A stretch of 64,000 bases of DNA from Myxococcales bacterium (lineage in GTDB: Bacteria; Myxococcota; Myxococcia; Myxococcales; Myxococcaceae): positions 62,001-126,000 of the forward strand of contig JAUXRI010000270.1 of assembly GCA_030681895.1 (NCBI GenBank), in the 5' to 3' direction. Position numbers and translations under genes: made by a program. The notes beneath the pieces are model-generated. The model ran no database searches. It was not told the origin of the DNA and saw only the letters and a program-made list of their open reading frames with translations. Positions 51,027 to 58,408 of this stretch are shown here, one piece after another; position 1 is the first letter of the stretch; each line of letters starts with the position of its first letter.

Positions 51027-51863
51027 TCAGAAGTCCATTCGGTCGAAGCGCCACGCCGCGAGGGCGAGGCACGCGAAAGAGAAGAGCCCGCACCCTGCGA
51101 CGAGGCGCGAGAGCACCTCGCCGTCGAGTGGTTGTTCCGCGGCGATGCGCGCCGAGACGGTGGCGAGCGTGCCCAGGCGCGGCATCGGCATCATCAGCCA
51201 GCTGAACAACGTGCGCCCGAGGCCAGGCTCCATCAGCGACATCAGGCTCTCCCGGAAGCTCGCGAGCACGCCGAGGATGAGCGTGGCGAGACCGGCCGCT
51301 CCGCTGACGGCGGCGCTGCGCACGAAGAAGGTGACGCACATCATGACGGAATAGACGGCGCTGAAGCCGGCGAGGCCGAGCGTGCTGCCGAGCACCAGCG
51401 TGGCGCTCCACAGGCCGGTCTTCACGCCGAGCAACACGGTGAGGCCGACGGCGCCGTACAGAATGCCCGCGGTCGTGATGACGAGCACGCCGAACCAGGT
51501 ACCGAACAGCAACTGCCAGCGCGCGACCGGGAGCGAGAGGAGGTGCTCGATGCGGCCCGGGGCCAGCAGCTCGGGCGCGAAGTCACTGCACGCCACCGCG
51601 AGGAAGAAGGCGCCGCCGTAAAACGCCGCGTAGGCCGCGCCGAGGTACACGCCCGAGAGCACCCGGTCGGCCGAGACGATGTCGTCGAAGAGCAGCGAGC
51701 CGAACAGCTTCGAGCCGGCCAGCGCGCCGTCGACGACCTCGAGCTCGAGCGAGAGCCCCAACACCAGCAGCACGAGGGTGATGCCGCCGAAGAGCGCGAG
51801 GAACCACCGCCGCCGCGCGGCCTCGAGCAGCAGGTCCATCGCGATGCGCAAGACCTGCTTCAC
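51027..51863 (-). CDS. ABC-2-type transporter permease
   Basis: 278 aa with six hydrophobic helices: about 20-38 (FLALFGGITLVLLVLG), 65-90, 108-130 (LLFGTWFGVLVITTAGILYG), 135-160, 168-195 (SVMMCVTFFVRSAAVSGAAGL) and 245-268. This layout matches ABC-2 permeases used with CcmA-type ATPases, although no single signature was read. Its ATG overlaps the ATPase stop by 4 bp, making a two-gene exporter with the following membrane-anchored protein. Substrate unknown. Confidence 0.85.
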   Translation of the reverse strand: MKQVLRIAMDLLLEAARRRWFLALFGGITLVLLVLGLSLELEVVDGALAGSKLFGSLLFDDIVSADRVLSGVYLGAAYAAFYGGAFFLAVACSDFAPELLAPGRIEHLLSLPVARWQLLFGTWFGVLVITTAGILYGAVGLTVLLGVKTGLWSATLVLGSTLGLAGFSAVYSVMMCVTFFVRSAAVSGAAGLATLILGVLASFRESLMSLMEPGLGRTLFSWLMMPMPRLGTLATVSARIAAEQPLDGEVLSRLVAGCGLFSFACLALAAWRFDRMDF

Positions 51864-52741
51864 GAAGCCCCCATCACGTCCGAGAGCACCTGCTCGAGGT
51901 CTCTCGCTGCAGGCGCCAGCGCCACCAGCTTCGCGCCCTTCGCGCGCACCTCGTCGAGCGCCTCGTTCAACGCCTCGACGTCACCCTGGAACTGGCCGTC
52001 GAGGAAGCCGGCCGCCCGCACCACGTCGAGGCTCACGCCTTCGGCGAAGCGTACCGTCCACACGGTGGTGACGCGGCGCACGTCGTCGAGCGAGCCCTCG
52101 AGCTTGAGCTGCCCGTCGTGAAGCACGCCGATGCGGTCGCACACCCGCTCCGTCTCGGACAACAGGTGCGAGTTGAGGAGCAACGTCGCGCCGCGGGCCT
52201 TCTCTTCCAGCAACAGCGCGCGCACCTCGACGCGGCCCACCGGGTCGATGCCGTCGGTCGGCTCGTCGAGGATGAGCAGGTCGGGCGCGCCCAGCATCGC
52301 AGCGGCGAGCCCGAGGCGTTGCCGCATGCCCTTGCTGTACGTGCCGATGCGCTGCGAGTCGGGCTTGAGCCCCACACGCTCGAGGCAGCGTGAGAGCTCC
52401 GAATCCGAAGGCGACAGGGACTTGAGCGTCGAGACCGAGCGCAGGAACTGACGGCCGGAGAGCGCCGCAGGCAGGTGCATGCGCTCGGGCAGGTAGCCGA
52501 CGCGCGCGCGAATCGAGAGGTCGTCAGGCGCGCCGCCGAGCACCGTGACGTCGCCAGCCGACGGCCGCACCACGCCGAGGAGCACCTTGATGAACGTCGT
52601 CTTCCCAGCGCCGTTGGGCCCGATGAGCCCGAAGGCCACGCCACGCTCGACCGACAGCGAGAGGCCGCGCAGGGCAGGGCGCGCGCCTCCGAACAGCGCG
52701 CGGTAGGTCTTGGTCAGAGCCGTGGCCGTCAGCGCCGTCAC
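51860..52741 (-). CDS. ABC transporter ATP-binding protein (CcmA/Drr type)
   Basis: 293 aa. Walker A GPNGAGKTT, Q-loop region VGYLPERMHLP, signature YSKGMRQRLGLAAAML (divergent from LSGGQ, as usual in this subgroup), Walker B LLILDEPTDGIDP and switch His in NSHLLSE. The C-terminal 80 residues, with a regulatory-like fold, are typical of CcmA/DrrA-type exporters. Paired with the overlapping ABC-2 permease. Multidrug, lipid or peptide export are all possible. Confidence 0.93.
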   Translation of the reverse strand: MTALTATALTKTYRALFGGARPALRGLSLSVERGVAFGLIGPNGAGKTTFIKVLLGVVRPSAGDVTVLGGAPDDLSIRARVGYLPERMHLPAALSGRQFLRSVSTLKSLSPSDSELSRCLERVGLKPDSQRIGTYSKGMRQRLGLAAAMLGAPDLLILDEPTDGIDPVGRVEVRALLLEEKARGATLLLNSHLLSETERVCDRIGVLHDGQLKLEGSLDDVRRVTTVWTVRFAEGVSLDVVRAAGFLDGQFQGDVEALNEALDEVRAKGAKLVALAPAARDLEQVLSDVMGAS

Positions 52742-52801
52742 GGCCGGCAGGATAGGAGGACTCCTTCGCGCCGGCTCGGCATTCGACGGCCAGATGGGCA
52801 G

Positions 52802-53818
52802 CTACTCGACGTCTTCTTCGTAGTGCGCGCCGGGACGCGGCGTCGGCATCGAAGGCCTGGCGCCGGCCGCGACGTTCTTCGAGAGGACCTGCGAGAGGCG
52901 CTCCGCGAACTCCTGCGCCGAGTGGTGGCCCCGCAGCTTGAGGAGATGGTTGCGGGCGGCGACCTCGACGATGGTCGTCATGTTGCGGCCCGGGCGAACC
53001 GGCACCACCGCGTGCGGCAGCTCGGCGCCCAGAATGTTCATCGACTCCTGCTCGAGCCCCAGCCGGTCGTACTCGGCGCCCGAGTTCCACTCGACCAGCT
53101 CGATGACGAGCTCGATCTTCTTCCGGTCGCGCACCGACGCCACGCCGAAGAGGTCCTTGATGTTGAGAATGCCCAGGCCGCGGATCTCCATGTGGTGCTG
53201 GATCATCTCGTTGCCGTGCCCGTACACGTCACCGCCACGGCGGATGAGGTTGACGATGTCGTCGGCCACCAGCCGGTGCCCGCGCATCACCAGGTCGAGC
53301 GCAATCTCACTTTTGCCGATGCCCGACTTGCCGAGGAGCAGCACGCCGACGCCGAACACGTCCACCAGCACGCCGTGCAGGCTGCCTGACGCGGTGAGCG
53401 TCTCTTCGAGGAACGACTGCACCTGCGAGATGAACGCCGACGAGACGAGCGGCGTGCGCATGAGGGCGAGGCCCGTGCGCTGGCAGCCCTCGACGAGCGG
53501 CACCGGCACCTCGAGGCCCTTGGTGACGACGACGCACGACAGGTTCGACTCGAAGACCTTCTGGAGCACCGCCTGCTGCTGCTGCAGTGACAGTGTGCGC
53601 AGGTAGCTGACCTCGGTGTTGCCGAAGACCTGCACGCGCTCGGGGTGGAGGTGCTCGGTGAACCCCGTCAGCGCGAGGCCCGGCTTCTGGATGCGGGAGC
53701 TCGAGATGCGACGCTCGAGGCCCGCCTGGCCTGCGACGAGCTCCAGCTTCAGGTCGTACTGCGTGTCGTCGAGCAGTTGCTGAATCGTGCACGACGGTGT
53801 GGTCGAGGTGCTGATCAT
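52802..53818 (-). CDS. hprK: HPr kinase/phosphorylase
   Basis: 338 aa from the ATG at 53818. N-terminal regulatory domain (about 1-130; LKLELVAGQAGLERRISSS), conserved His148 in LHGVLVDVFG, Walker A GKSGIGKS (163-170), and HprK signature EIRGLGILNIKDLFG (211-225). In the PTS it phosphorylates and dephosphorylates HPr at Ser46; in proteobacteria-like lineages HprK often sits with PTS-Ntr genes, but no ptsH, ptsN or ptsO genes lie in this window. Its start overlaps the cNMP-binding gene by 4 bp, linking it to cyclic nucleotide signalling. Residues 315-338 are a non-conserved Pro/Glu-rich tail. Confidence 0.93.
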   Translation of the reverse strand: MISTSTTPSCTIQQLLDDTQYDLKLELVAGQAGLERRISSSRIQKPGLALTGFTEHLHPERVQVFGNTEVSYLRTLSLQQQQAVLQKVFESNLSCVVVTKGLEVPVPLVEGCQRTGLALMRTPLVSSAFISQVQSFLEETLTASGSLHGVLVDVFGVGVLLLGKSGIGKSEIALDLVMRGHRLVADDIVNLIRRGGDVYGHGNEMIQHHMEIRGLGILNIKDLFGVASVRDRKKIELVIELVEWNSGAEYDRLGLEQESMNILGAELPHAVVPVRPGRNMTTIVEVAARNHLLKLRGHHSAQEFAERLSQVLSKNVAAGARPSMPTPRPGAHYEEDVE

Positions 53819-54252
53819 CCCGCGAACTCGTCTTCCCGCGCCTGCAGTCGCTTCGCCAGCGCGCGGACCAGCTGCAGCGCGATGGAGCGGTTCGAGCGCA
53901 TCGCATCTTTGAAGTCCTGCTCGGTCAGCACCAGCAGGTCGACGTTCTCGAGCGCCATCACGGTCGCCGAGCGTGGCGCCGGGTTGATGATGCTCAGCTC
54001 TCCGAAACACTCGCCCCGCTTCATGACGCCCACGCGCTTGGAGCCGCGCCGGCCTTCGCGACGCACCTCGCAGGTGCCGCTGATCAGAAAGTACGCCGCC
54101 GCGCCGCTCGAGCCTTCTTTGATGATGACCGAGCCGGTGCGGTGCTGCTCGACGGTGAGGCGCGCCGCCAGCTTCTCGAGCTCGCCGTGAGGAACGTCGG
54201 CGAGGAGCGGCATGGCCTTCAGGGCGTTGGTGCGTTGGGTGAGCTCGTCCAT
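53815..54252 (-). CDS. Cyclic nucleotide-binding domain protein
   Basis: 145 aa from the ATG at 54252 (MDELTQRTNAL); the frame is open 13 codons further. One CAP-ED domain (residues about 15-130), with LKAMPLLADVPHGELEKLAARL at the N-terminus and the phosphate-binding cassette GECFGELSIINPAPRSATV (about 80-98) keeping Glu85 and Arg94 for cyclic nucleotide. No HTH, so it is a stand-alone regulator rather than a CRP-type transcription factor. Coupling to HprK suggests control of the kinase by cAMP or cGMP; this is inference. Confidence 0.88.
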   Translation of the reverse strand: MDELTQRTNALKAMPLLADVPHGELEKLAARLTVEQHRTGSVIIKEGSSGAAAYFLISGTCEVRREGRRGSKRVGVMKRGECFGELSIINPAPRSATVMALENVDLLVLTEQDFKDAMRSNRSIALQLVRALAKRLQAREDEFAG

Positions 54253-54310
54253 GGAGGGCGTGGTTACCACGCGTCGCGCATGGGCACGCAAGTTGCCTCA
54301 CCGCGTCCCC

Positions 54311-56440
54311 ATGAGACTCGGGCTGCTGGCGGTGGTGATGGTGGGCTGTACGGGGCCGGCCGTGGTTTCAGCGGGTTCGGCCGAGCTGGCCATTCCCCAG
54401 ACGCTGGAGTTCGGGCGAACGGCCCTCAGCTTTTCGAGGACGAAGCCGCTGGTGGTGGTGAATCGCGCGCGGGTGGCGAAGACGGTCGAGGTGTCCGTCA
54501 ACGGTCCGTTCGCTGCGCCGGCCACGCTCGAGGTGCCTGGTGGTGCAGAGGTGTCGCTCGAGGTGACGTTCAGCCCGGGCGCTGCGGGCGCGGTCGCTGG
54601 CGTGTTGCTGCTCGATGGTGTCGAGGTGGCGTTGACGGGTGAAGGCGTCGCGGCGCTCGAGTGCGGCGCGAGCACGGTCTGCGACGTCGTCGCGTTCGAC
54701 CCCGAGACGTTGAGCTGCACGCACACGCCGAAAACCGACGGGAGCGCGTGCGACGACGAGCTCGCCTGCATCGAAGGTGGAACGTGTCAGGCCGGCGCGT
54801 GTCTTGGCCGCGCCGCGCGGTGTGACGACGGCAACGCCTGCACGAGCGACGCGTGCTCGGTCGGCCGTGGTTGCCAGCATGAGACCCGCCAGTGCGCGCA
54901 GCCCTCGAACCCCTGCCAGGCCCCGGTGTGCGACCCGCTCCTGGGTTGTGGCTCCGCGCCCGTTCAAGACGGAACGCCGTGTGGTGCGGTCAGCTGTGAG
55001 CTCGCCAACGTCTGCCTCGCGGGCCAGTGCCGCGCCGTCGTCCCTCCCGAGGGCTTCACGTGTTCGCCCGAGTCGGCGTGCCGCGGCGAAGGCGTGTGCC
55101 GCAACAAGGCGTGCGTGCGGCCTGCCGAGCGCGAGCTGTCACCCCGGTGGACGTACACCGCGAACACCAGCGACTTTCGCTTCGAGGGCGTCACCGACGC
55201 GCAGGGCAACTGGTACTGGGTCGAGTGCACCAGCATCGCGACGAAGATGGGCACCGCCCAGGACCGGAAGCAGAAGCAGCCCGGCCACCAGTGTGACGTG
55301 CACTCGCGAACGCCAGATGGGCTCGAGCGCTTTCGCGCCGAGGTGACGGGCACTGGCGTGCTCCGGGGCATGACGGACAAGACGCAGCTCATCAGCCAGG
55401 GGCTGTTCGTCTTCGCCGTCAACGACGCCACGCTCGCCGCCGTCAACGTCAGCACCGGAGTCGTGGTGTGGAAGCAGGCCCTCTCGGCGCCGAGCAGCGG
55501 CTACCAGGGCATCGAGGCGCTGGCCGAAGACGGGCAGGGTGGGCTGTGGGCCATCACGCGTGAGGACGCCGAGTCTTCGACGTGGTCGCTGGTTCGGGTC
55601 GACGTCGCGACGGGGCGCGTGCTGGCTCGAACGGGCAGGCCTTCGCGCGTGCGTGGGCTGGTGGTCGACGGCCTCGGCCGCGCGTTCGTGCTGAGCGATG
55701 GGATGCCCTCGATGCTTCCGGTTGGCCGCGAGGCGCTCGAGCGCGTCGAGCTCGACGGCTCCCTCGGCTTCTCGGTGGGCGCCGGCGCGCATCCACCCGT
55801 GATGGTGCTGGGCGACCGGCTCGTGATGGCCGACGACTCGGTTCGCAGCACGGTCGATGGCCGGGAGCTGGAAGCCGAGAGCTCCACCGATTGGACGACG
55901 AGTGGCTGGGCTGGAGTCTCGTCAGGCAGCGCGTCGAGCCGGCTGCGACTGGCGCGCTTCACCGGCCAGCCACGGTTGTCCGCACCCCTGGTCGCGCTGC
56001 AGACGCTCGGCGCCGGTGGCACGCGCGCTCAGTCGTTCACCACCGAGGCTGATCAATCGACCGAGGCGTACCTGACGGCCACGGGTGACGCGCTCTTCGT
56101 CGCGTCGTTGCCCGGGCGAACCCGACCGACGAACCCGACCCCGGGAGAGACGAGGGCGCACCAGGTGCATCCCCTCGGGCTCGAGCTGATGAGCTGCCCG
56201 CTCGTCGACGAGGAGTCGCCCGGCTCGACGATGATGGCGCCTCTGCGGCTCGGCGGCAGGTCCGGTTTCAACGGCCGGTTCTTCGCGGTCCGATCACTCA
56301 CCCTCGACTGCGACACGTGCGACCTGTGGTCTCCGCCGCGCATTGCCTTCTACGACTTCGGCCGGCCAGGGCCGGGCGTCGCACGGACCGGGTGGACAGG
56401 GCCGCGGGGCACGCCGGGCAATGGGTCACGCGCCCGGTAG
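54311..56440 (+). CDS. Multi-domain lipoprotein with Ig-like, Cys-rich and beta-propeller-like parts
   Basis: 709 aa from the ATG at 54311; MRLGLLAVVMVGCTG gives lipobox VVGC-like MVGC. Residues about 25-120 form an ASH/choice-of-anchor-like beta domain (LEFGRTALSFSRTKPLVVVN, LEVTFSPGAAGAVAG). Residues 120-280 are Cys-rich (CDDGNACTSDACS, QCAQPSNPCQAPVCDP). Residues 285-690 look like a PQQ/WD-type beta-propeller (WYWVECTSIATKMG, NVSTGVVVWKQAL, GLWAITREDAESS). The last 17 or so codons are formed by the repeat family described at 56391, so the native C-terminus has probably been replaced. Surface or periplasmic; function unknown. Confidence 0.78.
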   Translation: MRLGLLAVVMVGCTGPAVVSAGSAELAIPQTLEFGRTALSFSRTKPLVVVNRARVAKTVEVSVNGPFAAPATLEVPGGAEVSLEVTFSPGAAGAVAGVLLLDGVEVALTGEGVAALECGASTVCDVVAFDPETLSCTHTPKTDGSACDDELACIEGGTCQAGACLGRAARCDDGNACTSDACSVGRGCQHETRQCAQPSNPCQAPVCDPLLGCGSAPVQDGTPCGAVSCELANVCLAGQCRAVVPPEGFTCSPESACRGEGVCRNKACVRPAERELSPRWTYTANTSDFRFEGVTDAQGNWYWVECTSIATKMGTAQDRKQKQPGHQCDVHSRTPDGLERFRAEVTGTGVLRGMTDKTQLISQGLFVFAVNDATLAAVNVSTGVVVWKQALSAPSSGYQGIEALAEDGQGGLWAITREDAESSTWSLVRVDVATGRVLARTGRPSRVRGLVVDGLGRAFVLSDGMPSMLPVGREALERVELDGSLGFSVGAGAHPPVMVLGDRLVMADDSVRSTVDGRELEAESSTDWTTSGWAGVSSGSASSRLRLARFTGQPRLSAPLVALQTLGAGGTRAQSFTTEADQSTEAYLTATGDALFVASLPGRTRPTNPTPGETRAHQVHPLGLELMSCPLVDEESPGSTMMAPLRLGGRSGFNGRFFAVRSLTLDCDTCDLWSPPRIAFYDFGRPGPGVARTGWTGPRGTPGNGSRAR

Positions 56441-56583
56441 GGTCATCGACTCTGAAAGAATGAACACCCTGTGTCGCAATCTTCGGACTCGATTGTCGAA
56501 GGGCTGGGCCGAGGAGAGTGTCGCGCTCGCGAGTGGCCCTGCGCGGGCCGTTTGAGACGCGCCACGTGCAAGAAGCGACGACG
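56391..56583 (-). repeat. Repeat family copy A (overlaps lipoprotein 3' end)
   Basis: About 190 bp, homologous to copy C (57049-57245): shared GGTGGAC.GGGCCGCG start, hairpin core 56447-56491 (cgactctgaaaga / tcttcggactcg, imperfect) and GTTTGAGACGCGCC end. Its first 50 bp are the last codons of the 709-aa lipoprotein. In the orientation of R1 this copy is inverted. Copies A, B and C are diverged but clearly related. Confidence 0.75.
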
Positions 56584-56594
56584 AGGGCCGGGCG

Positions 56595-56834
56595 GCGCGC
56601 GCACGAAGCGTCATCGAGTCTGAAAAGAAGCACACTCAGGAGCCGTCGGAGAATCCCTGGTCGAGCGCACCCGGCTGGGCATCAGCCCGCGCCTCTCGAC
56701 GCCGCCCGCGATGGATCAGGAAACGCGAGCACATCGATCGTCTCGTTCTTCGGCGGCTCCTCAGTGTCGAAATCTCCGGACTCGGTCGGGGTGTCGCGCT
56801 CGTGAGCCGCTCTGCGCCGGCCGTTCAGTGTGCT
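56595..56834 (-). repeat. Repeat family copy B (split by a 120-bp insertion)
   Basis: Left half: cgagtctgaaaaga arm at 56615-56628 and cacactcag up to 56639. Right half: ctcagtgtcgaaatctccgg from 56760, arm tctccggactcg (56773-56784), then gtgtcgcgctcgtgagc, matching copy A. Joining the halves after removal of 56640-56764 minus the duplicated 5-mer restores a sequence one mismatch from copy C at the junction. Confidence 0.8.
56640..56759. mobile_element. 120-bp MITE-like insertion with 14-bp TIRs and 5-bp target duplication
   Basis: Ends are gagccgtcggagaa on the left and, read inward from the right, gagccgccgaagaa: 12 of 14 positions match as terminal inverted repeats. It is flanked on both sides by ctcag (56635-56639 and 56760-56764). 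The disrupted host is copy B of a repeat whose intact relatives lie on both sides, so the empty site can be inferred. No coding capacity; movement would need a transposase supplied elsewhere. Confidence 0.75.
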
Positions 56835-57048
56835 GGAGCTTACGGGTCGCTCCGACGAGCACCGGGCCGAACGCACACCCGCCCGCCCAGCCGAGGAACA
56901 CCCTGCCCTCGGCGATTCCCTCGACCGCTGCGCCCGGGGGCACGACGCGTCGGGTGATCATCTTCTCGAAGCGTTGCTGAGGCAGGAGTGCGCCGCGACG
57001 AGGTCGTGCAACCCGTCGCAGGTCGCCGTCTGACACGCGCTCAAGGGG
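56835..57048. other. Inter-repeat spacer with possible gene fragments
   Basis: The minus strand holds codon-biased stretches: RVVPPGAAVEGIAEGRVFLG around 56860-56960, and, in another frame, CDGLHDLVAAHSCLSN around 56965-57030. Neither has a full start and stop context or a recognised family. They may be remnants of genes broken by the repeat cluster. Confidence 0.25.
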
Positions 57049-57245
57049 GTGGACCGGGCCGCGTGGCACTCGGGGCAACGAGTCGCGCAGCCAGGAACGT
57101 CATCGAGTCTGAAAAGAAGCACACCCAGTGTCGAAATCTCCGGACTCGTTCTCGGAGGAGCCGGTCGAAGGCAAGGCGCCGCGGTCTTGAGTCGCATTGC
57201 TCCGTGCGTCTGAGACGCGCAACGTTCGAAGACGACGACGACGAT
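57049..57245 (-). repeat. Repeat family copy C (intact)
   Basis: Contains GGTGGACCGGGCCGCG, then the hairpin arms cgagtctgaaaaga (57104-57117) and tctccggactcg (57137-57148) around gaagcacacccagtgtcgaa, and ends gtctgagacgcgcaacg. Its hairpin core is the reverse complement relative of R1 and the 58345 repeat. It provides the uninterrupted sequence used to interpret copy B. The 57246-57403 stretch beyond is otherwise featureless. Confidence 0.75.
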
Positions 57246-57403
57246 TGGCCGCGCGCTGCGCAAGCAGCCCCATGACGACGCGCGCCCCTGGTTGGCTCGA
57301 CCACTCGAGGTGATGCCACGATTGGCTGTCCCTCGACCGGTTCCGCTAACGGTCGTGTCAGGGCTGCGTGGTACCCCCACCTCGGCCGTACACAGGGGGG
57401 AAC

Positions 57404-58330
57404 ATGGGGAATGGGGAAGGGTGCGAGGCGCAGTGTCTTCGGTTGGCCGCGAAGCAGTTGGGAGTCATCAGGCGGGACCAGGCGCTGCAGTTGGGTTTCA
57501 CGGGGCGTCAGGTCGCGTGGCGCGTCGGCACCGGTCGCTGGCGGCTCGTGCTCCCGCGGGTGTACCGGGTCGAAGGGACACCGGAGACCTGGCATCAACG
57601 GTTGATGGCCGTTTGCCTGTGGGCCGGGAGGCGTTCGTTTCTGTCACATGACACGGCGGCAGCACTCTTCGGCCTCCGCCGGTTTGGGCCCAGGCGGCTC
57701 ATTCATCTCACGACGCTCAATTCGCCCTCGACCGCCGAAGACGTTCAGACGCACTTCGTCGGTGGTCTCGAAGCCCGCGACGTCTCGACCGCTGAGGGCT
57801 TTCGGGTCACCTCGGTCACGAGAACCCTGCTCGACCTGAGCGCCACGGTGTCGGCTGCTGACGTGCGTGCCTCGGTCGACGAGGCGCTCTCGCGACGACT
57901 GACCAGCTTCGAGCGCTTGCGCGCGTTCGCCGGCCGTCATCGAGGCCATCGAGGCGTGCGTGCGCTCGTCGAGCTGCTTCACGAGTACGAAGGCGGCGAT
58001 GGGCCGACGGAGAGTGAACTCGAGTGCCGTGTTCTCGAGCTGCTGGAGGACGAGGGCTTTCCCCGTCCAATCAAACAGCAGGTGGTGAAGATCGGTGGTC
58101 GCCTCAGGCGCCTCGACTTCTGCTTCCCCGGGAGCACCGTCGTCATCGAAGCCGATGGGTATGCGTGGCACTGCAACCCGGTCGCCTTCGAACGAGACCG
58201 GGAGCGGTCCAGTGCGCTCGCGGCACGCGGTCTTCGAGTGCTGCACTGGACCTGGGCGGCGCTGGAATCGCGGCCCGAGTCTCTGGTCGCGGAGCTGAGG
58301 ATGGCGCTCGGGGCTCGCCGCGCCGCGTGA
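57404..58330 (+). CDS. AbiEi-like/DUF559-type protein (putative type IV antitoxin or endonuclease-like)
   Basis: 308 aa from the ATG at 57404, chosen because GGGGGG lies 5 bp upstream. N-terminal HTH-like domain (LRLAAKQLGVIRRDQALQLGFTGRQVAWRV), as in type IV antitoxin AbiEi-domain proteins. Middle region (about 60-200) with RRSFLSHDTAAALFGL and TSVTRTLLDLSATV, and C-terminal DUF559/Vsr-like segment (LDFCFPGSTVVIEADGYAWH, RSSALAARGLRVLHWTW), whose E/D residues could form a nuclease centre. No AbiEii toxin gene adjoins, so it is an orphan. It is bracketed by members of the repeat family, which suggests acquisition or a recombination-prone site. Confidence 0.78.
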   Translation: MGNGEGCEAQCLRLAAKQLGVIRRDQALQLGFTGRQVAWRVGTGRWRLVLPRVYRVEGTPETWHQRLMAVCLWAGRRSFLSHDTAAALFGLRRFGPRRLIHLTTLNSPSTAEDVQTHFVGGLEARDVSTAEGFRVTSVTRTLLDLSATVSAADVRASVDEALSRRLTSFERLRAFAGRHRGHRGVRALVELLHEYEGGDGPTESELECRVLELLEDEGFPRPIKQQVVKIGGRLRRLDFCFPGSTVVIEADGYAWHCNPVAFERDRERSSALAARGLRVLHWTWAALESRPESLVAELRMALGARRAA

Positions 58331-58344
58331 CAGGCACTGGCCGA

Positions 58345-58395
58345 ACCGAGTCTGAAGATTCGAACAGCCTGTGTGCTTTTCTTCAGACTCGATGT
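58345..58395 (+). repeat. Hairpin repeat R5 (pair of R1)
   Basis: Perfect 12-bp arms cgagtctgaaga (58347-58358) and tcttcagactcg (58380-58391), with a loop nearly identical to R1 (gcctgtgtgctttt). Same orientation as R1 and the same flanks on both sides, with the MBL gene tail on the right. Located between convergent genes, so a bidirectional terminator function is plausible. Confidence 0.85.
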
Positions 58396-58408
58396 GGCCG
58401 CGAGGCGC

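Noticed and set aside
52524-53090. 188-codon minus strand frame overlapping the ABC ATPase and hprK ends
   Set aside because: It overlaps two well-supported genes in another frame and has only low-complexity Arg/Gly/Ala content.
56761-57078. 105-codon minus strand ORF in the repeat cluster
   Set aside because: It begins inside one repeat and ends in another, so it is formed from repeat DNA plus a fragment; no supported function.
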